Shown in pieces: positions 18,305-26,429 of a stretch of DNA of 64,000 bases. Source of the stretch: Bin80 sp965208025 (GTDB lineage: Bacteria; Bacteroidota; Rhodothermia; Rhodothermales; Bin80). The position numbers and the translations under genes are program-made. The notes below the pieces were generated by a model. That model ran no database searches. It was not told where the DNA came from and worked only from the letters and a program-made list of their open reading frames with translations. Numbering within the stretch: position 1 is the stretch's first letter; each line of letters opens with the position of its first letter. Location of the stretch: positions 1,488,001-1,552,000 of the forward strand of contig OZ242302.1 in NCBI GenBank assembly GCA_965208025.1. Reading direction: 5' to 3'.

Positions 18305-19888
18305 GAGCCTCTTTCAAAATTCCTCAATTGGATGATTTTTTGAGAGATTTTTCTGATTGATGGATCTGGGTACTAAAGAATGTTAGGGGGCTGATCTGCT
18401 CTGGGAGGTATCGTTTTTTTGGTCACAAACGAAGGGGCAGGGATCTCCGAATTTTGTATTTTTAGGAGTATTGCAAATCCAACAAACCCCGGAGAATCCC
18501 ATGTCCCTTACCAAGAAGATACGCGGTTTTTATATTTCCTGCCAACAGGAGTTGTTTCCATGTGTGGAGCAGAACTATGGAGCGTTGCCCAAACGATTGA
18601 GGAAGTTGTTGTTGTTATTTGAGTTGGTGTGTGTGGAGGATCATCTGCCTCGTCCCCGGCTTCGTTCGGTGGGACGCCCGCGTGCGCACCGGGTCTGTCT
18701 TGCGCGGTCGTTTTTGGCCAAGATGGCGTTAAATATTCCGACGACCTCCGGATTGCGGGAGCGGCTTCTATCGGATGTTTTGCTTCGGTCCCTATGTGGT
18801 TGGTCCCGCTCGTGTGATGTGCCGAGTGCGCCCACGTTTTCTCGTGCGTTTCAGGAGTTTGCGTTGGCGAAGTTACCGACTCGGATCCATGAAGCCTTGA
18901 TCAAACAGGGGTACGCGGGGGAGTTAGTGGGGCATATTTCACGGGATTCAACGGCGATTGAAGCACGGGAGCGTCCGGTTCCGAAGGCTGACATGTCCAC
19001 CCCCGTGAAGCCACGCAAGCGGGGGCGTCCGAAGAAGGGGGAGGCCCGTCCCAAGGTGCCTCGTCGCTTGGAGCAGCAGTTGAAGATGGAGTTAGGCGAG
19101 ATGTTGGACGCATTACCGAAGGATTGTACGGTGGGCTGCAAGCGGAACGCGAAGGGGCATACGCAACGATGGACGGGCTATAAGCTACACATGGATACGG
19201 CGGACGGAGGGGTTCCGATCAGCTGTTTGGTGACCTCTGCCTCGTTGCATGATAGTCAGGCCGCGCTTCCCTTGGCGCACTTGACGCAGCAGCGGGTGGA
19301 CAACTGTTACGATCTCATGGACAGCGCCTATGACGCGAAGGAGATTGTCGCACATCGGAGCGCCTCGGGGCGTGTACCGATCATTGATCCGAATCCGCGC
19401 AACAAAAAAGCGGCGGATCGTCGCGAGCAAAAGGCACAACGTACGGCCGGATTCATTCCTGCGGAGCGGGTTCGCTACCGGGAGCGTTCCACCGTGGAGC
19501 GGGCCTTTGGGCGGCTCAAAGATGAGTTCGGTGGACGCAATATCCGAGTCCGTGGGCACGAGAAAGTCCTCTGTCATTTGATGTTCAGCGTGGTGGTGCT
19601 CACGGTGGACCAAATGCTGCGGATGGTGCAGTAAACCCGCCATCCACCCCCTGCATAACAGAATTTGGGCGCTCTGAACCACAGATGCCGTGGGAGGGGT
19701 GTGTGAAATCTACACGGATCGTGGACGAAATTCACCAAACAGAGACCTCCGTGCAGGCAAAACACTGGTTGAATCCACAAAACACCGAACCCCCGCCGAT
19801 GATTCGCGTAGTCCGACCAGATTGAACCAGTTTAAGCCGCAATTCAGCCGGGACAACAGGAGAAAATAAAGAGTTTTGAAAGAGGCTC
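18305..19888 (+). mobile_element. IS5-like insertion sequence, copy 2 (1584 bp)
   Basis: Same inverted ends (GAGCCTCTTTCAAAA) as copy 1, with its own 4-bp target duplication TGGA at 18301-18304 and 19889-19892. The two copies lie in the same orientation 6.5 kb apart and differ at few positions. Different duplications show that each copy inserted separately and that 10245-19888 did not arrive as one composite transposon. Confidence 0.92.
18501..19634 (+). CDS. DDE transposase of the IS5-like element, copy 2
   Basis: 377 residues, same start context (GGAG seven bases before ATG) and the same catalytic motifs as copy 1. A handful of substitutions separate the proteins, for example Ala for Glu in the basic linker (GEARPK versus GEERPK), Gln for Arg in LEQQLKM, and Ser for Arg in AHRSASG. 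No stop or frameshift, so it is probably active. Confidence 0.88.
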   Translation: MSLTKKIRGFYISCQQELFPCVEQNYGALPKRLRKLLLLFELVCVEDHLPRPRLRSVGRPRAHRVCLARSFLAKMALNIPTTSGLRERLLSDVLLRSLCGWSRSCDVPSAPTFSRAFQEFALAKLPTRIHEALIKQGYAGELVGHISRDSTAIEARERPVPKADMSTPVKPRKRGRPKKGEARPKVPRRLEQQLKMELGEMLDALPKDCTVGCKRNAKGHTQRWTGYKLHMDTADGGVPISCLVTSASLHDSQAALPLAHLTQQRVDNCYDLMDSAYDAKEIVAHRSASGRVPIIDPNPRNKKAADRREQKAQRTAGFIPAERVRYRERSTVERAFGRLKDEFGGRNIRVRGHEKVLCHLMFSVVVLTVDQMLRMVQ

Positions 19889-20163
19889 TGGAGTTACCCC
19901 CTATTTTCTCCCAATCGGGAAATCAGAGCGATAAATATCGGTCATTCTGACCGACAAATTCTCTTTTTTCGGGTAAACTGGTGCGAAATCCCTTCAATTT
20001 GGGTCATTTAGGACCTTTTTTTCCCTTGGGGAGTTCGGTTTAGGTCAAAAATTTGTACCCATGTATTTTTTTGATATTTTTCTCTTTTCAATTTATTTCT
20101 ATCTACTTTTTACATTGACTTTTATACGTATATTTAGATTCACCTATTCATCATTTTGTACCC
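19889..20163. other. AT-rich stretch with a hairpin and a direct repeat
   Basis: Holds a perfect 7-bp hairpin TCGGTCA-TTC-TGACCGA (19938-19954) and the first copy of a 15-bp direct repeat TTTGTACCCATGTAT (20052-20066). The second copy (20155-20169) spans the start codon of the IS1634-like gene. One end of that IS1634-like element should be here. No gene seen. Confidence 0.4.
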
Positions 20164-20460
20164 ATGTATGTCTCCCGAATTCCTAACCTGAATTTCCATT
20201 GAAAACTTTACAGTGACCTGCTAGAAATCCTTTTCGTTGCAGGGAAACAAATTTTTACTTCCAGACGAAGATAAGCATCTTCGTCAATCTGGGTTTCGTT
20301 GGTTCCTTCCTCCGGTCTGTTTCCTTCTCTCCCATAGATCTACCTACTTAAACTTCTATTTGTTAAGGAAGAGGGCCTTGCATTCTCATCGTGGGATTCC
20401 AATTTGATAGTTATTGTACTTTTCCTGATGCGTTTGATTCATTTGCTTTCGGCGCTGTGT

Positions 20461-20503
20461 ATTGAGATCAATTTGCGCACCGTTTGAGATTTAATTTGCG
20501 CAC
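20461..20503 (-). repeat. IS21 left end: two tandem terminal repeats
   Basis: Reverse complement reads GTGCGCAAATTAAATCTCAA, three bases, then GTGCGCAAATTGATCTCAAT. Confidence 0.85.
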
Positions 20504-20581
20504 TTGGCGATTTTTCATCTGCTTGCATGCTTCATTGATTTTGTCGTTGAAATGAGTCTATTCTATTCATGTTTCGTAGGA

Positions 20582-21322
20582 TTAACTTGAAAGTTTCTCT
20601 GGTCGTTTTCGGAGGGAGTCTCCTTCAAGTTGAATCCGATATGCGGGCTGTACGAGACGATCCAGAAGTGCATCGGCAATAGTTGGATTGTCCATCGTTT
20701 CATGCCAGTGTTCAACAGGTAATTGACTGGTTGCAATTGTGGAACGTCTGTGCATCCGATCCTCCAACAACTGGAAGAGATCTTCTTGTTGGCTCTGGGT
20801 CAGTCGGGTTAATCCCCAGTCATCCAAGACCAGCACATCCTGTTTTTCCAGAGAGGTTAAGATCTTGAGGAACTGTCCGTCGGCACGGGCAATGCTCAGT
20901 TCTTCCAAGAGTCGAGGGAGGCGGTGATATTGAACCCGAAAGCCTTTCAGACAGGCTTTATGCGCAAGTGCACAGGCCAGAAAGCTTTTCCCGGTTCCCG
21001 TCGATCCGGTCAGGATAATGTTCAGTTTGCGTCGGATCCAGTCACAGCTGGCAAGTTTCTGCATCTGGAGTCGATCGATTCCGCGACTGGCACGATACTC
21101 AATATCTTCCATACAAGCATTTTGATGCAACTTGGCGCGGCGTAATCAGGCCGTGAGTGACCGACTTGCCCGGTCAGTCATCTCCTGTTCAAGAAGGAGT
21201 CCAAGGCGCTCGGTAAAGGAACGACTCTCCATGTTGGGCTGTGCAAATTGATCCTGCAGCGCACGAGCCATGCCATGAAAGCGTAGTTCCGTGAGTTGGT
21301 CAAGCGTCGTGTGGTGTTTCAT
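20582..21322 (-). pseudogene. istB: IS21 helper ATPase IstB, interrupted by an in-frame TGA
   Basis: Read from ATG 21322 the gene is 247 codons, full length for IstB, with TGA as codon 59 (21146-21148). The residues around it (RSLTA-stop-LRRAKLHQNACMEDIEY) match the conserved RRL.RRLRxAKL helix, so an Arg CGA codon has become TGA. The ATPase core after it is intact: Walker A GSTGTGKS, Walker B VLVLDDWGLTRL, and the conserved ATSQLPVEHWHE...IADALLDRL. A TTG 15 bases after the stop could restart translation and would yield a protein missing the N-terminal domain that recruits IstA. IstB normally assembles on target DNA and directs IstA. Confidence 0.9.
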
Positions 21323-21348
21323 CGTAAGATAGGTAAGAGGTTAGAGGG

Positions 21349-22878
21349 TTAGCTATAATAGTCTCCCCCGCGAATATTGTTGTGCCAGAGAGACGGGGTA
21401 CGGAGTTCTGCTTGGTAACGCTGATCTTGATTTTGCTTTAAGATGGAGGCAATGGAGGGACAGTTATAGGCGCGTTCCCCCCGCGTGAGTGCATACTGAC
21501 AGGCGGCTTCCAGACGTTCGTCAGAGTACTTCTCTTTCAGTCGAAGAATCTCTTGAACCGAGTTGAAGTTTTGCTCTTGGCAGCTTTTACGCTCTAAGAC
21601 ATGCGTAATCAACTCTGCGGTATGGAGTCCCACCGCACGAGCACGGCGCAGCAGGCGCTCCCGATCCATAAACTGGCGATGCTTCTTGGGCATGTGTTCG
21701 GGCTTCGTGGAATAGCCTCCCTCGGTCTCACATCGTGTATGCTCTGCAATGCGCTTCATGTGAGCAAAGCACTCCACACGTTCACTTGAAATGGCTACAT
21801 CCAGCGTTTGGCGGACATAGCGGTGGGGAACACTGTAAGAGCACTTGTTTGCATAAACGTGATAATTATTCGCTACTTTCAACTTTTTCCACTCTCGAAA
21901 GAGGTAAGGATGCGCGGGGAGGGGGCGCATTGCAGGCAGATCCAGTTCCTCAAACTGACTTCGCCGACTCCCAGACTTCTTCTGGAATGGTTGGCGATTG
22001 AGGTCCTCTAAAAGCGGACGGATTTCTTGATTCAACTCCTCTATACTGAAGAATTGTTGCGAGTCCAGACGCGTCAAAATCCTTGTGCTGCAAAATTTGA
22101 CGGCCGTTTCCACGGCTGCCTTATCCTGAGGATGTCGTACCCGTGCGGGAGATAAGATGATCTCATAATGCCGTGAAAAATCCGAATAGGTTGGATTCAA
22201 CTGTATATTCTTACGACGGTGACGGATCACCGCGGCTTTCAAGTTGTCACATACAATCACCTTTGGAACGGCTCCCAAAAAGTTCAGACATCGCACATGA
22301 GCCGCGATCCAACTATGGAGCGATTGATCTGGTAGCGCTTCAACATAGGTATAATTGGAGCAACCCAGTGTGGCAACAAAGATCTGCGCCTTGGTTACCT
22401 CACCCGTCACGGGATGGTACACCTCCATGGTTTTGCCCGCAAAGTCTACATACAGCTTATCCCCTGCCTTATGCTCCAGGCGCATTGTCACCGTTTGCTG
22501 CTGACACCATGCTTTGTACAGCGAACAGAAATACCCATAGCTATACCCGCCAGGGGTTTCGTCAATCCAAGTCGCATAGACACGCTCCAGCGTCATCCCT
22601 TTTCTGGCTAACTGCTTGTGGACCTCCTGCCAGTCGGGTTGAGGTCGTTTAGAACTAGGCGTTTGAGTTGGAAACAAGCGTGCTTCCAGCGCCTGATCCG
22701 TCAGTTCCGCCGGCAACGGCCAAGATAGCCCAGCAGATTCGGCGCGACGCAGATAATTGCGGACCGTTCCAGAGGACAGATTCAGTAGTCGAGCGATCTC
22801 CCGCTGACTGTACTGCTCTGCGTGATAATACCGAAGAATGGTTCGGATGGCTTGCATATGTATTCGTAATCTTGACAT
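21349..22878 (-). CDS. istA: IS21 transposase IstA
   Basis: 509 residues, apparently intact. An N-terminal helix-turn-helix (YSQREIARLLNLSSGTVRNYLRRAE, about 23-47), then the integrase core with D145 (YVDFAGK), D211 (VCDNLKAAV) and E257 (DKAAVETAVK), then a beta-barrel-like part and a basic C-terminal helix. It ends 26 bases before the istB start, the usual IS21 gene order. With istB damaged the element should be unable to move unless a helper is supplied. Confidence 0.92.
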   Translation of the reverse strand: MSRLRIHMQAIRTILRYYHAEQYSQREIARLLNLSSGTVRNYLRRAESAGLSWPLPAELTDQALEARLFPTQTPSSKRPQPDWQEVHKQLARKGMTLERVYATWIDETPGGYSYGYFCSLYKAWCQQQTVTMRLEHKAGDKLYVDFAGKTMEVYHPVTGEVTKAQIFVATLGCSNYTYVEALPDQSLHSWIAAHVRCLNFLGAVPKVIVCDNLKAAVIRHRRKNIQLNPTYSDFSRHYEIILSPARVRHPQDKAAVETAVKFCSTRILTRLDSQQFFSIEELNQEIRPLLEDLNRQPFQKKSGSRRSQFEELDLPAMRPLPAHPYLFREWKKLKVANNYHVYANKCSYSVPHRYVRQTLDVAISSERVECFAHMKRIAEHTRCETEGGYSTKPEHMPKKHRQFMDRERLLRRARAVGLHTAELITHVLERKSCQEQNFNSVQEILRLKEKYSDERLEAACQYALTRGERAYNCPSIASILKQNQDQRYQAELRTPSLWHNNIRGGDYYS

Positions 22879-22998
22879 GGAAACAAAGGGGTAAATGAAA
22901 ATCCCTGTTTATGCCCGAAATAGATGCAAGCTTAAAAAAACCGCTAACACGAGAGAAAAATTTGCCCCAACCTGACCAATTGAGTGGGCGGGGTAAAA

Positions 22999-23016
22999 GT
23001 GCGCAAATTAATCTCG
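22999..23016 (+). repeat. IS21 internal terminal-type repeat
   Basis: GTGCGCAAATTAATCTCG, same orientation as the right-end pair at 24510-24553. If originally spaced 22 bp from them, about 1489 bp of foreign DNA (the IS110 element) was inserted here. Confidence 0.7.
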
Positions 23017-23021
23017 TTTGG

Positions 23022-23416
23022 AAAACTAAGTTTCATACATATTCCTTCCATGCAACAAAATATGTGAAATTTTGCAGGGCGCATCTTTCGTAACCATGGT
23101 TAGACGTCAAGCGCTACGATGAATTCTGTTCGTGTGTCGCTTCGGTTTGCTTGTTTAGGATTTACTATACGAAGGAGATGAGCGATTTTGCCAAACTCGT
23201 TTATGGGCGTCTCAATCAACTGAGCGCCAAAGTCTTATGGGGCATATCTGCTAAGTTGCTAACCTCAATATTGAACTTCCACACCGTGGAGTTAGATCAA
23301 TTTTAGAGCATACTCAGCAACACCCAAATCCGTAAGCATCCGTTGCGAAACACAATAGAGCTCACACCGTCTATGTGGTCACTCCAGAGCGCTGGTGTAC
23401 GTCACAAAGGTTTGGG
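23022..23416 (-). other. Non-coding flank of the IS110 transposase, possible guide-RNA region
   Basis: About 395 bases with no supported gene. IS110 elements encode a bridge RNA in a non-coding flank (upstream in the IS110 group, downstream in the IS1111 group). The long flank here is downstream of the gene, as in IS1111-type elements, but no fold was computed. A plus-strand run of about 39 codons (23178-23297) ending TVELDQF resembles a transposase tail and may be an older remnant. Confidence 0.3.
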
Positions 23417-24439
23417 TTATCGTCTACATCCTGTTTCCAAATAGTCCAGAGTATGGTCAGAACCTTCCGTTGGGTATTGAGACGTGCAGATCTCATTCCC
23501 TGTGCGTTGGAGCGAGGCGCTGTAAAATGACGCGACCTCGTTCGGTTCTTTGGTTTGTAAAGATGTCATCCAGCACCGATAGCTCACTGCTTTCAGTGCA
23601 CCGATCCCGGTACGGTCCAGATGGAGCCCCGTCACCTTCTTCCCTGCACTCTCGCGCATACGAATCCCGAGTCCACAGTAGCGCCACAGCTTCTGCTTGG
23701 TGGCAAACCGGAATGGCGTTTGGATGAATGCACTGAATCGGTGTGCTCCTACCTTGCCAATGCCGGGGACGCACTGGAATCGGACAATCTCTGGGTATCG
23801 GTTCCCCAGATCCACCATCGTCGCAAGGGAGGTCTTCATCATTGCGGTTGCATGATCCAGATTCGCATAGTGGAGATCAAAGATGCGTCGCCGCTCATCG
23901 GTCGGTCGTTGATTCAGAAAGTTCTTGCGCTCAGTCCTGTGAAAGACGCTGGTTCCAGATATAGTTAACACGCCCGCCTGCGGATACTTCGCTTTGAGTT
24001 GATTCTTTATCTGGGTCAGCTTTTTCTGGTGCTTTAAATACTCCTGAGCTGCAATCTTGAAATCCGCTCGGTGAATCTCGTCTGTATGGTAGACCTGATT
24101 CAATTCGCCTAATCGTAGCAAGCGGCTGAGGTTGATCGCATCCGTAAGATCATCCTTTCTGTGCCCCCGATGAATGAGCGAGTTTTGTAGAGGGTCGCAC
24201 ACGATCAAGTCAGTCACATGTGGGCGCAGAACCCCAGCGATCCAACCTGCCAGAGTACACTCTTCCACACATACGAATTTACTCTTCCCTGGAAGTTCGG
24301 TCACCTGCTGAATAAGTGCCTTCTCCGAAGTGGAAAAGTGCCGGGTGGCGACTACCTGCCCCGAAGGGTTCATCGCTGCCAGCGTGCAGGTTCTGGAGTG
24401 AGCATCCAGACCAATGTAGAGAGGATTGAGCATAGGCAT
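23417..24439 (-). CDS. IS110-family DEDD transposase
   Basis: The start is placed at ATG 24437-24439 so the protein opens MPMLNPLYIGLDAHSRTC; upstream ATG 24461-24463 and internal ATG 24431-24433 are alternatives. The RuvC-like DEDD domain is seen in YIGLDAHS, VCVEECTLAGW and HRKDDLTDAINLSRLL. The C-terminal Tnp_20 domain is seen in FQCVPGIGKVGAHRFSAFI and KLWRYCGLGIRMRESAG, where the catalytic serine lies near the end in this family. About 340 residues, a normal length, with no stop or frameshift. These enzymes recombine DNA using a bridge RNA. Confidence 0.88.
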   Translation of the reverse strand: MPMLNPLYIGLDAHSRTCTLAAMNPSGQVVATRHFSTSEKALIQQVTELPGKSKFVCVEECTLAGWIAGVLRPHVTDLIVCDPLQNSLIHRGHRKDDLTDAINLSRLLRLGELNQVYHTDEIHRADFKIAAQEYLKHQKKLTQIKNQLKAKYPQAGVLTISGTSVFHRTERKNFLNQRPTDERRRIFDLHYANLDHATAMMKTSLATMVDLGNRYPEIVRFQCVPGIGKVGAHRFSAFIQTPFRFATKQKLWRYCGLGIRMRESAGKKVTGLHLDRTGIGALKAVSYRCWMTSLQTKEPNEVASFYSASLQRTGNEICTSQYPTEGSDHTLDYLETGCRR

Positions 24440-24443
24440 ATAT

Positions 24444-24502
24444 GTATAATGGATGAACAGCACTTGAACGGAGAAAGTATGCGCCCGTTTTTTCCATTAT
24501 AC
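24444..24502. repeat. 10-bp perfect inverted repeat around the IS110 gene start
   Basis: GTATAATGGA (24444-24453) pairs with TCCATTATAC (24493-24502) across a 39-base loop. It lies over the 5' flank of the IS110 transposase. It may be a regulatory fold or part of an RNA. Confidence 0.5.
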
Positions 24503-24509
24503 CTCACTA

Positions 24510-24553
24510 GTGCGCAAATTAAATCTCAACAGTGCGCATTTAATTTCTCACTA
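24510..24553 (+). repeat. IS21 right end: two tandem terminal repeats
   Basis: GTGCGCAAATTAAATCTCAA then GTGCGCATTTAATTTCTCAC, 22-bp spacing, mirror of 20461-20503. Confidence 0.85.
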
Positions 24554-26406
24554 GTGTCATGTCACACTTGATATGTCACTAGTTAAGATGGAGATGGAGT
24601 CCTTAGTCCAGCATTTGCCAGGATCCAAGTTAATTCCTGCTCCCTGTATGATCCGTTCCTTGTTAGCTCTCAAGTTCTGGGGGATTGGACGGCATACCCA
24701 TGTGATGGCAAACACAATGGACGAGGGGCTCGCACTCTTTGCCGGACTCAATGTCATTCCCAAACGGTCCACATTAAGCGAATACAGTTCCTGATGTGAT
24801 CCCCACTTCACGCAATCGTTTACCCATGGATGGCTGGATGCCGCTGCGCGTCTTGGCGCAGGGCTGGGCCGTGGCACTTCGTTTGATCTAGATTTTCACA
24901 CCATCCCCTATCATGGAGACAAAGCACTCTTGGAAAAACACTATATCAGTAAGCGGAGTCGGCGACAATTAGGGGTTTTGACCTTTCTGGCGCGGGATGC
25001 CAACCATCGCGTCTTTTCCTATGCCGATACGACGGTGCACAAAGAGAACCATTCTCTGGCAATCCAGAACTTTGTGGATGACTATGCGCAGCGCACGGGT
25101 ACGAGACCCTCTGAGTTAGTATTTGATAGTGGTGTGACCACCTATGAGCAGTTGGGACGCTTAACGCAGCAGAAGATTCACTTTATTACCTTGCGCCGCC
25201 GTCACAAATCGGTCATGGATGAGATCCAGAATCTTCCCCAAACGCAATGGCGCGCTATCAAGCTGACCAACATAGGACGCAACTATCGGAACCCAAGTGT
25301 CCTGGAGCAGACTGTGAAGCTAAAAGGGTACCCCGGTAAATTACGACAAATTGCCATTCAAGGGCTTGGACACGACCGCATGATTCTCTTGATCACCAAT
25401 CAAATGGAACGGTCCGCTTCCCAATTGATTGATCGCTATGCACGGCGGATGGTCATTGAGAATGTCATCAGCGATACGATTGACTTCTTTCATATGGATG
25501 CCCTTAGCGCGGCCATTCCAATGAATATTCATGTGGATGTACAACTGACGGTGATCGCCAGTCTGCTCTACCGAATCCTTGGACTCCGAGTGAATGAGCA
25601 GTGGAGCGTAGCTGAAAATCGTACCCTCTTTGAATACTTAGTTCCTAAACGGGCGAGCATCCGAATAATGAAGGATGAGATCATCGTCAAGTATCCCCGT
25701 CGTTCACACAACCCGTTACTCATGGCGGCCAACTATCATAAGACAGAGCAACCGATTCCTTGGCTTGATAACAAAATTCTGAAAATTCGGTTCATGTAAA
25801 AAGTCACAGCCATTTTTTCAATGGAAATTCAGGCTAACCGAAATTCCAATCCCACTTGGCTCATTCGCGAGTCCCAACGAAATGGAGAAAAAATTGACAA
25901 AATCACCATCCTCAATATCACCAAACTGCCCTTATCTCTCATCTTGCAGATCCGTGAACTCCTCCGCGGGGCCAGTGTCTTCAAGTCCGTCCATGATCTC
26001 TTTCAACGACTCGGATCCAAAGCACATGGCCATGTTGCCCTTGTCTTGGGGATGGTCCGAAAGCTAAAAATCCCCGCCGTGCTTCACGCCAAGAATTCCC
26101 GGAACCGACGGTTCATCCTCGGGATGATTACCGCATGTGTTCTAACTCCGGCTAGCAAGCTGGCAACCAGTACCTTGCTTGATGTCAATTCGGCATCTTC
26201 CACGCTCAATGAAGAACTGGCCCTCAAGCGGGTGGATGCCGATGATCTATATGATGCCATGGATTGGTTGAGCAAGCAAAAGACCGCCATTGAATGCCGA
26301 CTGGCCAAGAAACATCTCCGGGAAGGCTCCATGGTGCTCTACGATCTGACCAGCAGTTATGTGGAAGGAAAGCAGAACGAATGGGCGGAGTTTGGATACA
26401 GTCGGG

Positions 26407-26426
26407 ACCGCAAAAAGTTTTGTCGT
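26407..26426 (-). repeat. 20-bp dispersed motif, copy A
   Basis: On the minus strand ACGACAAAACTTTTTGCGGT. It lies exactly where the IS1634-like fragment meets the truncated ImmA gene. One mismatch to the copy at 56960-56979. Confidence 0.6.
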
Positions 26427-26429
26427 TAG

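Larger units (their letters stand above)
23021..24509 (-). mobile_element. IS110-family element inside the IS21 right end (limits inferred)
   Basis: The limits are inferred from the spacing of the IS21 terminal repeats and not from element ends, since IS110 elements usually leave no target duplication. The size, about 1.49 kb, fits the family. It contains one transposase gene, about 395 bases of non-coding DNA downstream of it and about 70 upstream. Confidence 0.6.
20461..24553 (-). mobile_element. IS21-family element carrying an internal IS110 insertion
   Basis: Each end has tandem 22-bp-spaced repeats of the motif GTGCGCAAATTAAATCTCAA: two at the left (20461-20503, inverted) and two at the right (24510-24553), with a third at 22999-23016. 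Multiple terminal repeats are normal for IS21. The flanking duplication is GTGT at 20457-20460 and 24554-24557. It encodes istA and istB on the minus strand. Allowing for about 1.49 kb of IS110 material, the element is about 2.6 kb, close to family size. It sits in the N-terminal region of the DDE transposase gene. Confidence 0.82.
20341..25799 (+). pseudogene. DDE transposase of the 1.55-kb element, split by IS21 and carrying an in-frame TGA
   Basis: The left piece is open from about 20341 to 20460 and the right piece from 24558 to 25799; removing IS21 plus one GTGT copy joins them in frame (...LLSALC-HVTLDMSLVKMEMESLVQHL...). The exact start codon is uncertain. Family features: PGSKLIPAPCMIRSLLALK, DEGLALFAGLNVIPKRSTLSEYSS, FDLDFHTIPYHG, LVFDSGVTTYEQL, RRRHKS and a C-terminal YARRMVIENVISDTIDFFHMDAL. 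A TGA at 24792-24794 follows LSEYSS where relatives have Arg (YSxR), so CGA to TGA is the likely lesion. The frame then continues intact to 25799. The gene was inactivated at least twice. Confidence 0.8.
20187..25833 (+). mobile_element. 1.55-kb DDE-transposase element, itself split by IS21
   Basis: The inverted repeats CCTGAATTTCCATTGAAAA are perfect over 19 bp at 20187-20205 and, as reverse complement, at 25815-25833. They are flanked by a 4-bp duplication CTAA at 20183-20186 and 25834-25837. Without the IS21 insertion (20461-24553) and its GTGT duplication the element is 1550 bp. It inserted eight codons into the IS1634-like gene. A 9-bp perfect hairpin GACGAAGAT-AAGC-ATCTTCGTC lies near its left end (20264-20285). 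Confidence 0.88.
20164..26429 (+). pseudogene. IS1634-like transposase, split after codon 8 and truncated at its 3' end
   Basis: The first 23 bases (20164-20186) read MYVSRIPN and continue after the inserted element at 25838 as RNSNPTWLIRESQRNGEK. Together MYVSRIPNRNS...LIRES is the usual N-terminus of IS1634-type transposases. The pieces join in frame (23 + 592 = 615 bases, 205 codons). The catalytic-domain start VLYDLTSSYVEG and GYSRDRKK are present, after which the frame ends abruptly (FCR, stop) at the junction with the truncated ImmA gene; more than half of a normal IS1634 transposase is missing. The gene is therefore broken twice: once by insertion, once by deletion. Confidence 0.85.

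Noticed and set aside
10245..19888. Composite transposon bounded by the two IS5-like copies
   Set aside because: Each copy has its own 4-bp duplication (CTCT, TGGA); a composite unit would share one duplication at its outer edges.
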